From an uncultured Pelagibacteraceae bacterium (GTDB taxonomy: Bacteria; Pseudomonadota; Alphaproteobacteria; Pelagibacterales; Pelagibacteraceae): a DNA stretch of 58,007 nt. Both the position numbers and the translations under genes were made by a program. The notes beneath the pieces were generated by a model. The model ran no database searches. It was not told the DNA's origin and was given only the letters and a program-made list of their open reading frames with translations. Below are positions 16,234-23,228 of this stretch, one piece after another. The stretch spans positions 1-58,007 of the forward strand of contig CACGWH010000006.1 in NCBI GenBank assembly GCA_902576765.1, read 5' to 3'. Numbering within the stretch: position 1 is the stretch's first letter; the number at the start of each line of letters is the position of its first letter.

Positions 16234-17724
16234 TTGTTAGAGTATATATTTAATTCATTAATTTTATTATTTTCCGTATTAATATTTACTTTTTTAATAG
16301 GGACAGGATCTGCCTACTTGGTATCCTTTTTTGAATTTCCTTTTAGTAATTTTTTTAAATGGGCATTGATACTTTCTTTTGCAGTTCCTCCTTATATTTA
16401 TGCTTATTCTCTGACTGCATTTTTTGAAAATTATGGAACTGCTTATACAATTTTAAAAAATTTATTTGGTGAAGCTAATTACAATGAAAGTATTCCAAAG
16501 TTTGATGGACTATTTGGAGTAATTATTTCTATTTCTTTTTCGTTGTATGCATATGTGTATATTTTAGCTAGAGCATCTTTTTTATATCAACCACAAAATT
16601 TAATTGATCTAGGAAAAAACTTAGGTTTTACCAAATTTAAAACTTTATATTCTATTATTTTGCCTGCTGCACGACCAGCAATAGTTGCTGGCTTGTCATT
16701 AGTAGCTATGGAGACACTTGCTGAATTTGGAGCAGTTGATTTCTTCTCAATTAACACACTTACAACTGGAATTTACAACTCTTGGATAGCGTTTGATGAT
16801 TTAGCTTTCGCTAACCAATTGTCGTTTTTTTTACTTTTATTTATATTTGCTCTTTTTATTTTAGAAAATTTATCCAGAAAAAAAGCAAGATATCACATGA
16901 ATTCTAGAGGTGGATTTAAACAAAAACAAAAAATTAAACTTTCAGGTAAAAAGGCTGTTGCGGCTTTTATGTTTTGTTTTTTAGTTTTTTTCTTAAGTTT
17001 TTTGTTTCCATTAAGTCAAATGATGTATTGGACAATAAAGTTTCCTGAAAACCTGTTTGATTTAAAGATAATTGATCTTTTAATTAATACACTTTATTTA
17101 GTTGTTTTATCTAGTTTAGTTTTAATTATATTTGCTCTAATTTCAAATTATGGAAATAGAGTAACTAAAAATAAAACTTTAAATATATTGTCGACATTAT
17201 CAATTTCTGGTTATGCAATTCCAGGAGTAATTTTGGCAGTTGCTTTTATTACTTTTATTGCTTGGTTTGATGAGAGTATAGTTAAAACCTATGGATTCTT
17301 GTCTATAAAAAAAGTTTTTATAGGCTCAATCTTAGGATTGGTTATTGTTTATTTTATCAGATTTTATTCTTTAGCTTTTAATGGAATTAAATCAGGCTAT
17401 GAAAAAATCAATATATCAGTTGATGAAAGTTCTTATTTACTTGGATATTCAAAAAGAAAAACATTTATGAACATACATATTCCTTTTTTGAGAAATTCAT
17501 TACTGTTTGTTTTTATATTGATATCCTTAGAAATTATTAGAGAACTACCAATTACTTTGATTTTGAGGCCTTTTAATTTTGAGACATTTGCTACTACAGC
17601 TTATATTTCTGCATCAGAAGATTTATTAGAAGCAGCAGCAGTTCCATCTTTATTTTTAATTTTGATTGCAACTTCTTTTATAATAGTTACATCTAAATAT
17701 ATTTTAAGAGATAAAGATGAATAA
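16234..17724 (+). CDS. Fe(III) ABC transporter permease (N-terminally shortened by a frameshift)
   Basis: The intact frame starts at a TTG and encodes 496 residues with about eleven membrane helices. Two copies of the binding-protein-dependent permease domain are visible, each with an EAA-type loop: NLIDLGKNLGFTKFKTLYSIILPAARPAIVAG near residue 125 and DESSYLLGYSKRKTFMNIHIPFLRNSL near residue 405. This is the FbpB/SfuB type, moving Fe(III) across the inner membrane. The TTG start is probably not the true one: it lacks a ribosome site and the first helix lies upstream in another frame (see 16104-16233). The 3' end overlaps the ATPase gene by 8 bases. Confidence 0.9.
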   Translation: MLEYIFNSLILLFSVLIFTFLIGTGSAYLVSFFEFPFSNFFKWALILSFAVPPYIYAYSLTAFFENYGTAYTILKNLFGEANYNESIPKFDGLFGVIISISFSLYAYVYILARASFLYQPQNLIDLGKNLGFTKFKTLYSIILPAARPAIVAGLSLVAMETLAEFGAVDFFSINTLTTGIYNSWIAFDDLAFANQLSFFLLLFIFALFILENLSRKKARYHMNSRGGFKQKQKIKLSGKKAVAAFMFCFLVFFLSFLFPLSQMMYWTIKFPENLFDLKIIDLLINTLYLVVLSSLVLIIFALISNYGNRVTKNKTLNILSTLSISGYAIPGVILAVAFITFIAWFDESIVKTYGFLSIKKVFIGSILGLVIVYFIRFYSLAFNGIKSGYEKINISVDESSYLLGYSKRKTFMNIHIPFLRNSLLFVFILISLEIIRELPITLILRPFNFETFATTAYISASEDLLEAAAVPSLFLILIATSFIIVTSKYILRDKDE

Positions 17725-18778
17725 AAACTATTTTGAAATTAAAAATGTTGATTTTAGTGTTGGTGGTAAAACTAAAGTAAAAAATGTTTCCTTTTCCATA
17801 GAAAACGAAGGAGATGTAATATGTTTATTAGGACCTTCAGGCATAGGAAAAACTACTATATTAAGAACTATAGCAGGTTTAGAAAAAATTAAAAAAGGTT
17901 CAATAAAATTAAACGGTAAAACAATTTCATCTGAACACATTAATATAGAACCCGAAAATAGAAATATATCACTTGCTTTCCAAGATAATAGTTTGTTCCC
18001 TCATTATACAGTCGAGAAAAATATTTTATTAGGTTCAAATAGAAATAAAGAAAAAAGTAAAAAAAGACTTTCTTTAAAAGAAATAGTAGATTTATTAGAT
18101 ATTTTTCACATACTTAATAAATACCCGCATGAAATAAGTGCTGGAGAAGCTCAACGTGCGTCACTAGCAAGATCTCTTATTACCCAACCAGATCTTTTAT
18201 TATTAGATGAACCTTTATCAAATGTTGATCAAAGTTTTAAAGAAGAAATTCAAGTAAGATTAAAAAAGATTTTACATCAATTAAAAATTACAACGATTAT
18301 AGTAACACATGACTCATACGAAGCATTTTATTTGGGATCTAAATGTGGAATTATTTTAAATCAAGGACTTAAACAATTTGATGACCCTTATAAAGTTTAC
18401 CATTTTCCAAATTCAATCGAGGTGGTTAATTTCTTAAATAGGGGAATTTTAATTCCTGCCAAAGTAACGGGAAAAAAAACTTTAGAAAATTGGGATTTAG
18501 GTACAATTGAAGGAAATTTTATTAAAGAGTATCCAAAGGGATCAAATGTACAGCTATTACTTCAACCAGAGGACTTAGAACATGATGACACTAGCAATCT
18601 AAAGCTTGAAGTCGTTGATAGAAAATTTAGAGGAACTAACTTTATATATACACTTAAAACACCCAGTAATACTTTAATACCTGTTTTTGTTCATTCTCAT
18701 CACATCCATCAACACGAAGTTGATGAAAAATTTGGTATTAAAAGACCAATACATATTGATCATATAGTTTGCTTTTAA
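17717..18778 (+). CDS. Fe(III) ABC transporter ATP-binding protein
   Basis: This 353-residue ATPase has Walker A GPSGIGKTT (about residues 38-46), Q-loop FQDNSLFPHYTVEKN, the signature EISAGEAQRASLARSL (a slight variant of LSGGQ), Walker B LLLLDEPLSN and the H-switch IIVTHD. The C-terminal third after about residue 240 is the regulatory TOBE-like domain seen in FbpC/PotA-type proteins. It powers the ferric permease encoded immediately upstream (8-base overlap). Confidence 0.95.
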   Translation: MNKNYFEIKNVDFSVGGKTKVKNVSFSIENEGDVICLLGPSGIGKTTILRTIAGLEKIKKGSIKLNGKTISSEHINIEPENRNISLAFQDNSLFPHYTVEKNILLGSNRNKEKSKKRLSLKEIVDLLDIFHILNKYPHEISAGEAQRASLARSLITQPDLLLLDEPLSNVDQSFKEEIQVRLKKILHQLKITTIIVTHDSYEAFYLGSKCGIILNQGLKQFDDPYKVYHFPNSIEVVNFLNRGILIPAKVTGKKTLENWDLGTIEGNFIKEYPKGSNVQLLLQPEDLEHDDTSNLKLEVVDRKFRGTNFIYTLKTPSNTLIPVFVHSHHIHQHEVDEKFGIKRPIHIDHIVCF

Positions 18779-18793
18779 TAAAAGCGATTTGAA

Positions 18794-19483
18794 ATGAAAA
18801 GTAATTTAAACGTTTTTTTAAAAGGAATTATGGACGTCAGTCCATTAATGATTCCTGTAGTTCCCTTTGGTTTGATATTCGGAGTTCTGGCTATTGATAT
18901 TGGCTTTAGTCCACTTGAAACTATGGGAATGTCATTGATAATTTTTGGAGGGGCTTCTCAAATAGTTTTATTGCAATTATTTTCTGGAGGAGCTTCATCT
19001 TTAGTCATTATTAGTTCTGTTGGAGCTGTAAACTCAAGACATTTACTTTATGGTGCTGTTGTTTCAGAACATTTATCAGATTTAAAATTAATCTGGAAAA
19101 TTATCATTTCATATTTTTTAATCGATCAAGCATTTGCAATATCGAATGAATATCTTAAAAAAAATAAACAAAGTAATAAATATTTTCATTTAGTTGGTGG
19201 TGGTGCTACTTGTTGGGTGATTTGGCAATCAACTACGTTTTTAGGAATTGTATTGGGTGAAGCAATACCAGATAAACTTGGATTAAGTTTTGCTGTTCCT
19301 TTAACTTTTCTTGCATTACTAGTGAACGATTTTAGAAAGCTTATAAATGTTGTTGTTATAATTATTTCTGGATTGGTAGCTACAATTGGTTTTAATTATA
19401 TTCCTTTTAAAGCTTACGTAATAGTATCTGCTTTAATTGGATTATTTACAGCTATGATTTTAACAAAAGTAATTAAAAAATAA
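18794..19483 (+). CDS. azlC: AzlC family branched-chain amino acid exporter large subunit
   Basis: The 229-residue membrane protein matches AzlC: GIMDVSPLMIPVVPFGLIFGVLAIDIGFSPLETMGMSLIIFGGASQIVLLQL-type N-terminus with the GASQ motif, NSRHLLYGAVVSEHL, and a C-terminal pair of helices. With AzlD it exports branched-chain amino acids or analogues. It follows the iron ATPase by 15 bases, which may only reflect read-through, and overlaps azlD by one base. Confidence 0.9.
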   Translation: MKSNLNVFLKGIMDVSPLMIPVVPFGLIFGVLAIDIGFSPLETMGMSLIIFGGASQIVLLQLFSGGASSLVIISSVGAVNSRHLLYGAVVSEHLSDLKLIWKIIISYFLIDQAFAISNEYLKKNKQSNKYFHLVGGGATCWVIWQSTTFLGIVLGEAIPDKLGLSFAVPLTFLALLVNDFRKLINVVVIIISGLVATIGFNYIPFKAYVIVSALIGLFTAMILTKVIKK

Positions 19484-19797
19484 TGAGTAATTGGTCTTTA
19501 ATAATATATTGTGGCATAATCACTTATCTTACTAGGTTTTCAATGATAGCATTGATTAAAAAAGAAATGTTTAATGACAGGATCAGAGAAATATTATCAT
19601 ATGTACCCTCAGCAATATTCCCAGCTATCATTTTTCCGGCAATTTTTATTAATGACTCAGGATTATTCCAAATCGAAGATAACCCAAAGATAATCGCAGC
19701 TTTAATTGCAATGATAATTGGAATATTTTCCAGAAGTATACTTGCGACAATATTTTCTGGATTAGCTTCTTATTGGTTTTTAATATTTGTAGTATAA
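19483..19797 (+). CDS. azlD: AzlD family protein
   Basis: This 104-residue protein has three to four hydrophobic segments and the AzlD features TYLTRFSMIALIKK, YVPSAIFPAIIFPAIF and KIIAALIAMIIGIFSRSILATIFSGLASYW-like sequence. It is the small partner of AzlC in the amino acid exporter. The TAATG overlap with azlC supports a stoichiometric complex. Confidence 0.88.
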   Translation: MSNWSLIIYCGIITYLTRFSMIALIKKEMFNDRIREILSYVPSAIFPAIIFPAIFINDSGLFQIEDNPKIIAALIAMIIGIFSRSILATIFSGLASYWFLIFVV

Positions 19798-19803
19798 AAA
19801 TTT

Positions 19804-20172
19804 ATGAAAAAAATTTTTATATTTTTATTTTTTTTGTTGTCATTGAATGCTAATGCGATGGAAAAAGAGACAACTTTTAGCAAAGAGTTGTTTGACAAAG
19901 CTCAATCAGACGGAAAGATTGTGATAGTCAGTTCTTGGGTAAAATATTGCACATCATGTGCGAGCCAAATGAAAGTTTTAAACAAAGCAAAAAATGAATT
20001 TAATAATATTGAATACTTTACATTTGATGTAACAAATAAAGAAATTGCAAAATTTTTTGATGTTCAATATCAAACAACACTTTTAATTTATAAAAATAGT
20101 AAATTAGTTTATAGAAGCATTGGTGAAACGTCTAAAGACTTAATTTATAAAGCGATAAAATCCTCAATTTAA
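19804..20172 (+). CDS. Secreted thioredoxin-like protein
   Basis: A 122-residue protein with a signal peptide (hydrophobic residues 4-17, cleavage near ANA-ME) and a thioredoxin fold with the active site KYCTSCASQM (CTSC, C43 and C46 approximately). The C-terminal half (VTNKEIAKFFDVQYQTTLLIY, with the T before the cis position replaced) resembles the DsbD C-terminal domain type of periplasmic thioredoxin. Its partner is unknown. It is convergent with the ETHE1-type gene, overlapping it by 4 bases. Confidence 0.82.
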   Translation: MKKIFIFLFFLLSLNANAMEKETTFSKELFDKAQSDGKIVIVSSWVKYCTSCASQMKVLNKAKNEFNNIEYFTFDVTNKEIAKFFDVQYQTTLLIYKNSKLVYRSIGETSKDLIYKAIKSSI

Positions 20173-20855
20173 ATATCGATACCTAACTTAATATTTCTAG
20201 CAACGTTTGTCTCAAGTTCAGTTGGTTTTTTAAGTTCTAAATTATTCATAATATCAATGTATTCATCAACACTATTTACTTGTAGTCTTGGATTTTGTTT
20301 TTTCTCTTTTCCAATAGTACTTACTTTTTCACCTTTATAATCATGAGCAGGATATAAAAGAGTTTCCTCTGGTAACTTTAAAAGCTTATTAAATATTGAA
20401 TTGTATGAATCTTTTGCATTACCATTTTGAAAATCAGTTCTACCAGTCCCATTTATCAATAATGTATCACCTGAAAAAAGATGATTTTTCATAAGAAAAC
20501 TATAGCTGTCAGAAGTATGTCCAGGTGTGTATATTGCTTTAATTTTTATATCTTCCAAATCAATATATTCATCATCTTTAACTTTTATTTCAACCGAGTC
20601 AGCAGGAGTTTTTTCACCCATAATTGTTGAACATTTTGTAATATTTTTTAACTTAGATGCACCTGTCACATGATCTGCATGAATATGAGTATCAATTACT
20701 TTGACTAATTTTAACTCTAATTCTTTTAGTAATTTTATGTAATTGTTTACATTTTCTAAAACCGGATCAATTATTAATGCTTCTCTCCCTTTTCCGGATG
20801 AGATTAAATAGGTATATGTTGAAGATTTATTATCGAATAATTGTTTAAAAATCAT
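20169..20855 (-). CDS. ETHE1-type persulfide dioxygenase / MBL-fold hydrolase
   Basis: I place the start at the ATG at 20853-20855, because MIFKQLFDNKSSTYTYLI is the standard ETHE1/Blh beginning; the frame is open to 20891. The 228-residue product has the metallo-beta-lactamase motifs THIHADH, TPGHTSDSYSF, LFSGDTLLINGTGRTDFQNG and YPAHDYKGE. ETHE1 enzymes oxidise glutathione persulfide to sulfite with Fe(II) and oxygen; a hydroxyacylglutathione hydrolase is the alternative. Sulfite production here would link to the apr genes at 47-50 kb. Confidence 0.87.
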   Translation of the reverse strand: MIFKQLFDNKSSTYTYLISSGKGREALIIDPVLENVNNYIKLLKELELKLVKVIDTHIHADHVTGASKLKNITKCSTIMGEKTPADSVEIKVKDDEYIDLEDIKIKAIYTPGHTSDSYSFLMKNHLFSGDTLLINGTGRTDFQNGNAKDSYNSIFNKLLKLPEETLLYPAHDYKGEKVSTIGKEKKQNPRLQVNSVDEYIDIMNNLELKKPTELETNVARNIKLGIDI

Positions 20856-20925
20856 TACTATATAATAACATACAAGTACAAATTGACCCATTGTTAATGC
20901 ATTGAATAATACTAATTATCTATGC

Positions 20926-21429
20926 ATGAAATTCATAAAAATATTATTTGTTTTATTATTTTTCAATTCTATTGCCTATGCAGATAAAAACATGAAGATA
21001 GGTTCTAAAGGAAAAGAAAGTGAGATTTCTCGTGTAATCAAAGTTGTCATGTACGATAACTACTACGAGCCAAATTCTTTTCAAATTAAAGCAGGGGAAA
21101 CAATCAAGTTTGAAGTTGAAAACGCAGGTATGCTTGTTCACGAATTTAATATTGCAAATAAAATGATGCATATGAAACATCAACCAGAGATGCAAAAAAT
21201 GGCTGAAAACGGAATTCTTCTTGCTTTTTCTATTGATAAAGAAAAAATGAAAAAAATGGCAAAGATGGATAAGTCAATGGGTCATTCACATAGTAATAGC
21301 GTTTTGTTAGAGCCAAAACAAAAGGGAGACATAATCTGGAAATTTGATAATGCAGTTAATATTGAAGTAGCATGTAATGTTCCTGGACATTATCAAGTTG
21401 GAATGATTGCCAAAGTTGATATAAATTAA
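20926..21429 (+). CDS. Secreted cupredoxin-domain copper protein
   Basis: The best start is the ATG at 20926, directly before a signal peptide (KFIKILFVLLFFNSIAYA). The 167-residue product has a plastocyanin/cupredoxin fold: EPNSFQIKAGETIKFEVENAGMLVHEFNI gives the first copper ligand H, and ACNVPGHYQVGMIAKV at the C-terminus gives the Cys, His and Met ligands. A methionine/histidine-rich insert (MMHMKHQPEMQKM, MGHSHSNS) may hold further copper. It is followed 4 bases later by a DUF4396 membrane protein; a role in copper handling or periplasmic electron transfer is likely. Confidence 0.88.
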   Translation: MKFIKILFVLLFFNSIAYADKNMKIGSKGKESEISRVIKVVMYDNYYEPNSFQIKAGETIKFEVENAGMLVHEFNIANKMMHMKHQPEMQKMAENGILLAFSIDKEKMKKMAKMDKSMGHSHSNSVLLEPKQKGDIIWKFDNAVNIEVACNVPGHYQVGMIAKVDIN

Positions 21430-21433
21430 CTTG

Positions 21434-21880
21434 ATGGACAGTACAGTTAAAACCAATTTTAATTGGTCTTGCAAAAATACTTGGAATAGAAGTGCAAAAA
21501 ATACTGCATGGTGTCTATTAGGTTGTGCTATTGGAGATTTTGGTACAATCTTATTTTTTCAATTGACTAAAATTCCTTTCCCAGTTTTTGGAATAATGAC
21601 TTTAGCAGTAATAAATGGTTTAATCACAAGTATTATTCTAGAAACAATAGTTTTGATGAAACAAAATCTTAATTTTTCAAAAGCTTTTAAAACAGCAATG
21701 GGAATGAGTTTTATTTCTATGATTAGTATGGAAGTTACAATGAATTTAACTGACTATTTCTTAACTGGGGGTGCAATTTTAACTTGGTGGGTAATACCAA
21801 TTATGCTTATAGTTGGATTTCTAACTCCTTGGCCGTATAACTACTGGAGATTAAAAAAGTTTGGTATTGCGTGTCATTAA
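21434..21880 (+). CDS. DUF4396 family membrane protein
   Basis: This 148-residue protein (ATG at 21434; a TTG lies one codon earlier) has four hydrophobic helices and the DUF4396 pattern: SAKNTAWCLLGCAIGDFGTI, FFQL, AVINGLITSIILETI, SFISMISMEVTMNLTDYFLTGG and WWVIPIMLIVGFLTPWPYNYWRLKKFG. The family is often found beside cupredoxin or copper genes, as here, and conserved methionine, cysteine and histidine residues in the helices (the protein ends CH) would suit copper. Function is not established. Confidence 0.8.
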   Translation: MDSTVKTNFNWSCKNTWNRSAKNTAWCLLGCAIGDFGTILFFQLTKIPFPVFGIMTLAVINGLITSIILETIVLMKQNLNFSKAFKTAMGMSFISMISMEVTMNLTDYFLTGGAILTWWVIPIMLIVGFLTPWPYNYWRLKKFGIACH

Positions 21881-22578
21881 AGAATTGGGACAATAAAACT
21901 TGGCTTTCATCTAAAAAATATATTTATTCCTTTAATAATTTTTTACTAAAACAAGTTAAATTAGATAAAAATTCACATATTCTAGATATTGGTTGTGGAC
22001 GGGGTAAGATATTAGGATCTTTATATTCAAGATTAAGATTAAAAAACAAACCAATTGGAATCGATATAGAAAGTCATCAAGATAGAGATAAAAGAATTCA
22101 TTTTAAAAAAATTGATGCAACAACATATCTTAAGAGTAATAAGAAAAAATTTGATTTAATTTTAATTAAACAAACAATTCATCTTTTAAATTTTAAAGAA
22201 ATTAAAAAGTTAATCTTTATTTGTAAATCTAGACTTAAAAATAAGGGAAATATTGCTATATTTACTTTAGAGACTTCTAAAAATGAAATTCCTGCTTTTT
22301 CATTAATGTTAAAAAAACTTAAATTGTCCTTAGAAAGAGATAAAAAAATAATAAGATTTATTTCAAAAAATTATCGAAAAATTAAAAAAACGAGATTTTT
22401 ATTCAAAGTAAAATTATCAAGGAATAAATATATAAAAATGATTAAAAATAGGTACATTTCAACATTACTAGGATTAAACCCATCAGAAATTTCTAAGGGC
22501 ATTAACGAAATTAATCGTAAATACCAAAAATTATTGATTTTTAACGATAAATTGATCTGCTTAATTTTAGAAAAATAA
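21871..22578 (+). CDS. SAM-dependent methyltransferase
   Basis: A GTG-initiated 235-residue class I methyltransferase overlapping the DUF4396 gene by 10 bases. The SAM motif HILDIGCGRGKILGSLYSR is near residue 37, followed by IGIDIES (acidic ribose-binding residue), KFDLILIKQTIHLL and RLKNKGNIAIFTLE. The substrate is unknown. The very lysine-rich C-terminal half (from about residue 140) has no recognised domain and may recognise a substrate. Confidence 0.8.
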   Translation: MSLKNWDNKTWLSSKKYIYSFNNFLLKQVKLDKNSHILDIGCGRGKILGSLYSRLRLKNKPIGIDIESHQDRDKRIHFKKIDATTYLKSNKKKFDLILIKQTIHLLNFKEIKKLIFICKSRLKNKGNIAIFTLETSKNEIPAFSLMLKKLKLSLERDKKIIRFISKNYRKIKKTRFLFKVKLSRNKYIKMIKNRYISTLLGLNPSEISKGINEINRKYQKLLIFNDKLICLILEK

Positions 22579-22585
22579 TTTTTTT

Positions 22586-22676
22586 ACTTAAGGGTTCGCT
22601 CTTTCGTTCTCCAACCAAAAGAGCTCCCTTAAGTCGCCTTCTCGGCTTTTAAGTCCGAATGGACTTCAAGTTTTTT
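22586..22676 (+). terminator. Multi-hairpin 3' structure ending in a Rho-independent terminator
   Basis: Seven bases after the methyltransferase stop lies a nested hairpin: outer stem ACTTAAGGG (22586-22594) / CCCTTAAGT (22626-22634), inner stem GCTCTTT (22598-22604) / AAAGAGC (22618-22624). A small GCC-TTCTC-GGC hairpin and a third, AAGTCC-GAAT-GGACTT (22651-22666), follow, then CAAG and six T (22671-22676). The last hairpin plus T-run is a terminator for the + strand; the first two are more than a terminator needs and may be a small RNA. Confidence 0.6.
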
Positions 22677-22709
22677 GTATTCGTTTATTTGAAATATAAA
22701 GCTAGCCAG

Positions 22710-22736
22710 CTAAGTGTCAGGTGGCATTTGTTTCAT
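22710..22736 (-). other. Tiny minus-strand ORF with perfect ribosome site (eight residues)
   Basis: On the minus strand AAGGAGG (22745-22751 in plus coordinates) is followed 8 bases later by an ATG at 22734-22736 that encodes MKQMPPDT and stops at TAG. Reading through the TAG gives 26 further protein-like residues (LASFIFQINEYKK and on), a TAA, then 14 more to 22584. The ribosome site sits in the loop of the 22735-22765 hairpin. It could be a leader peptide, a decayed small gene, or chance. Confidence 0.3.
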
Positions 22737-22765
22737 TAATTTTACCTCCTTGCAATAAAATTAAT
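22735..22765. repeat. Perfect inverted repeat presenting CCTCC/GGAGG in its loop
   Basis: ATTAATTTTA (22735-22744) and TAAAATTAAT (22756-22765) form a perfect 10-bp stem with an 11-base loop CCTCCTTGCAA. Read on the plus strand, the loop is an exact anti-Shine-Dalgarno sequence, like the CCUCC-loop small RNAs of alphaproteobacteria. Read on the minus strand, it exposes a perfect ribosome site next to an ATG at the stem base. Confidence 0.7.
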
Positions 22766-22773
22766 TTTTAGAG

Positions 22774-22832
22774 AGGTTGTATTCAACTAATATATTTGAT
22801 TTTGATTAAAATATATTTCTTGAATACAACCT
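22774..22832. repeat. 59-base near-perfect hairpin
   Basis: AGGTTGTATTCAA (22774-22786) is exactly complementary to TTGAATACAACCT (22820-22832). After two mismatched positions the arms pair for 9 more bases (22789-22797 / 22809-22817), leaving an 11-base loop. No T-run follows on either strand, so it is not an ordinary terminator. Transposon-like miniature element, RNA processing site or structured leader are all possible. The stretch 22833-22925 beyond it is AT-rich with no further feature that I can see. Confidence 0.7.
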
Positions 22833-22925
22833 GACTGTTTTATATATTTCGCACATCAAAAAAAACTTCCCTTTTAAAGAGAAATTTTAATTTGCATTAG
22901 TATTTAATTTATATAATCTTAATGC

Positions 22926-23105
22926 ATGAAATATATTAATGGTCTTATAAAATTAATAACAAGTTTAATTGTTTCTACGATTATAATTTATGCAATAAAT
23001 TTTGTTGCTGGTTTTGCTGGTGCAGATTACACATTTACTAACGGTGAGGTTTTTGTAATTTGGATCTTAATGGCAATTTTAGTAAATAACTGTTTCAATA
23101 AATAA
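22926..23105 (+). CDS. Small membrane protein upstream of the TPP riboswitch
   Basis: This ORF encodes 59 residues (MKYINGLIKLITSLIVSTII at the start) with two hydrophobic helices (about residues 8-34 and 42-55) around a short polar turn with DYTFTNGEV. No family is recognised. No strong ribosome site precedes the ATG, but the length, helix-turn-helix membrane layout and codon use resemble other small SAR11 membrane proteins. It ends 55 bases before the riboswitch and is probably a separate transcript. Confidence 0.5.
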   Translation: MKYINGLIKLITSLIVSTIIIYAINFVAGFAGADYTFTNGEVFVIWILMAILVNNCFNK

Positions 23106-23160
23106 CAATCTTAATTTTAAAAATTACTTTCCTTAACAACTAAAGTGTTATATTAAATTG

Positions 23161-23226
23161 TTAGGGGTGTCTTTATAGACTGAGATTATACCCTTGGAAC
23201 CTGTCCGGTAATTCAGAAAGGGAGAA
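23161..23226 (+). promoter_or_regulatory. TPP riboswitch (THI element)
   Basis: The conserved THI-box parts appear in order: GGGGTG (23164-23169), ACTGAGA (23179-23185), ATACCC (23188-23193), GGAACCTG (23196-23203) and TCCGGTAAT, closing with AAAGGGA (23217-23223). The last arm includes the ribosome site AGGGAG, 4 bases before the ATG of the symporter at 23229, so thiamin pyrophosphate binding should hide the ribosome site. The distal stem is shortened compared with the textbook form. Confidence 0.93.
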
Positions 23227-23228
23227 TA

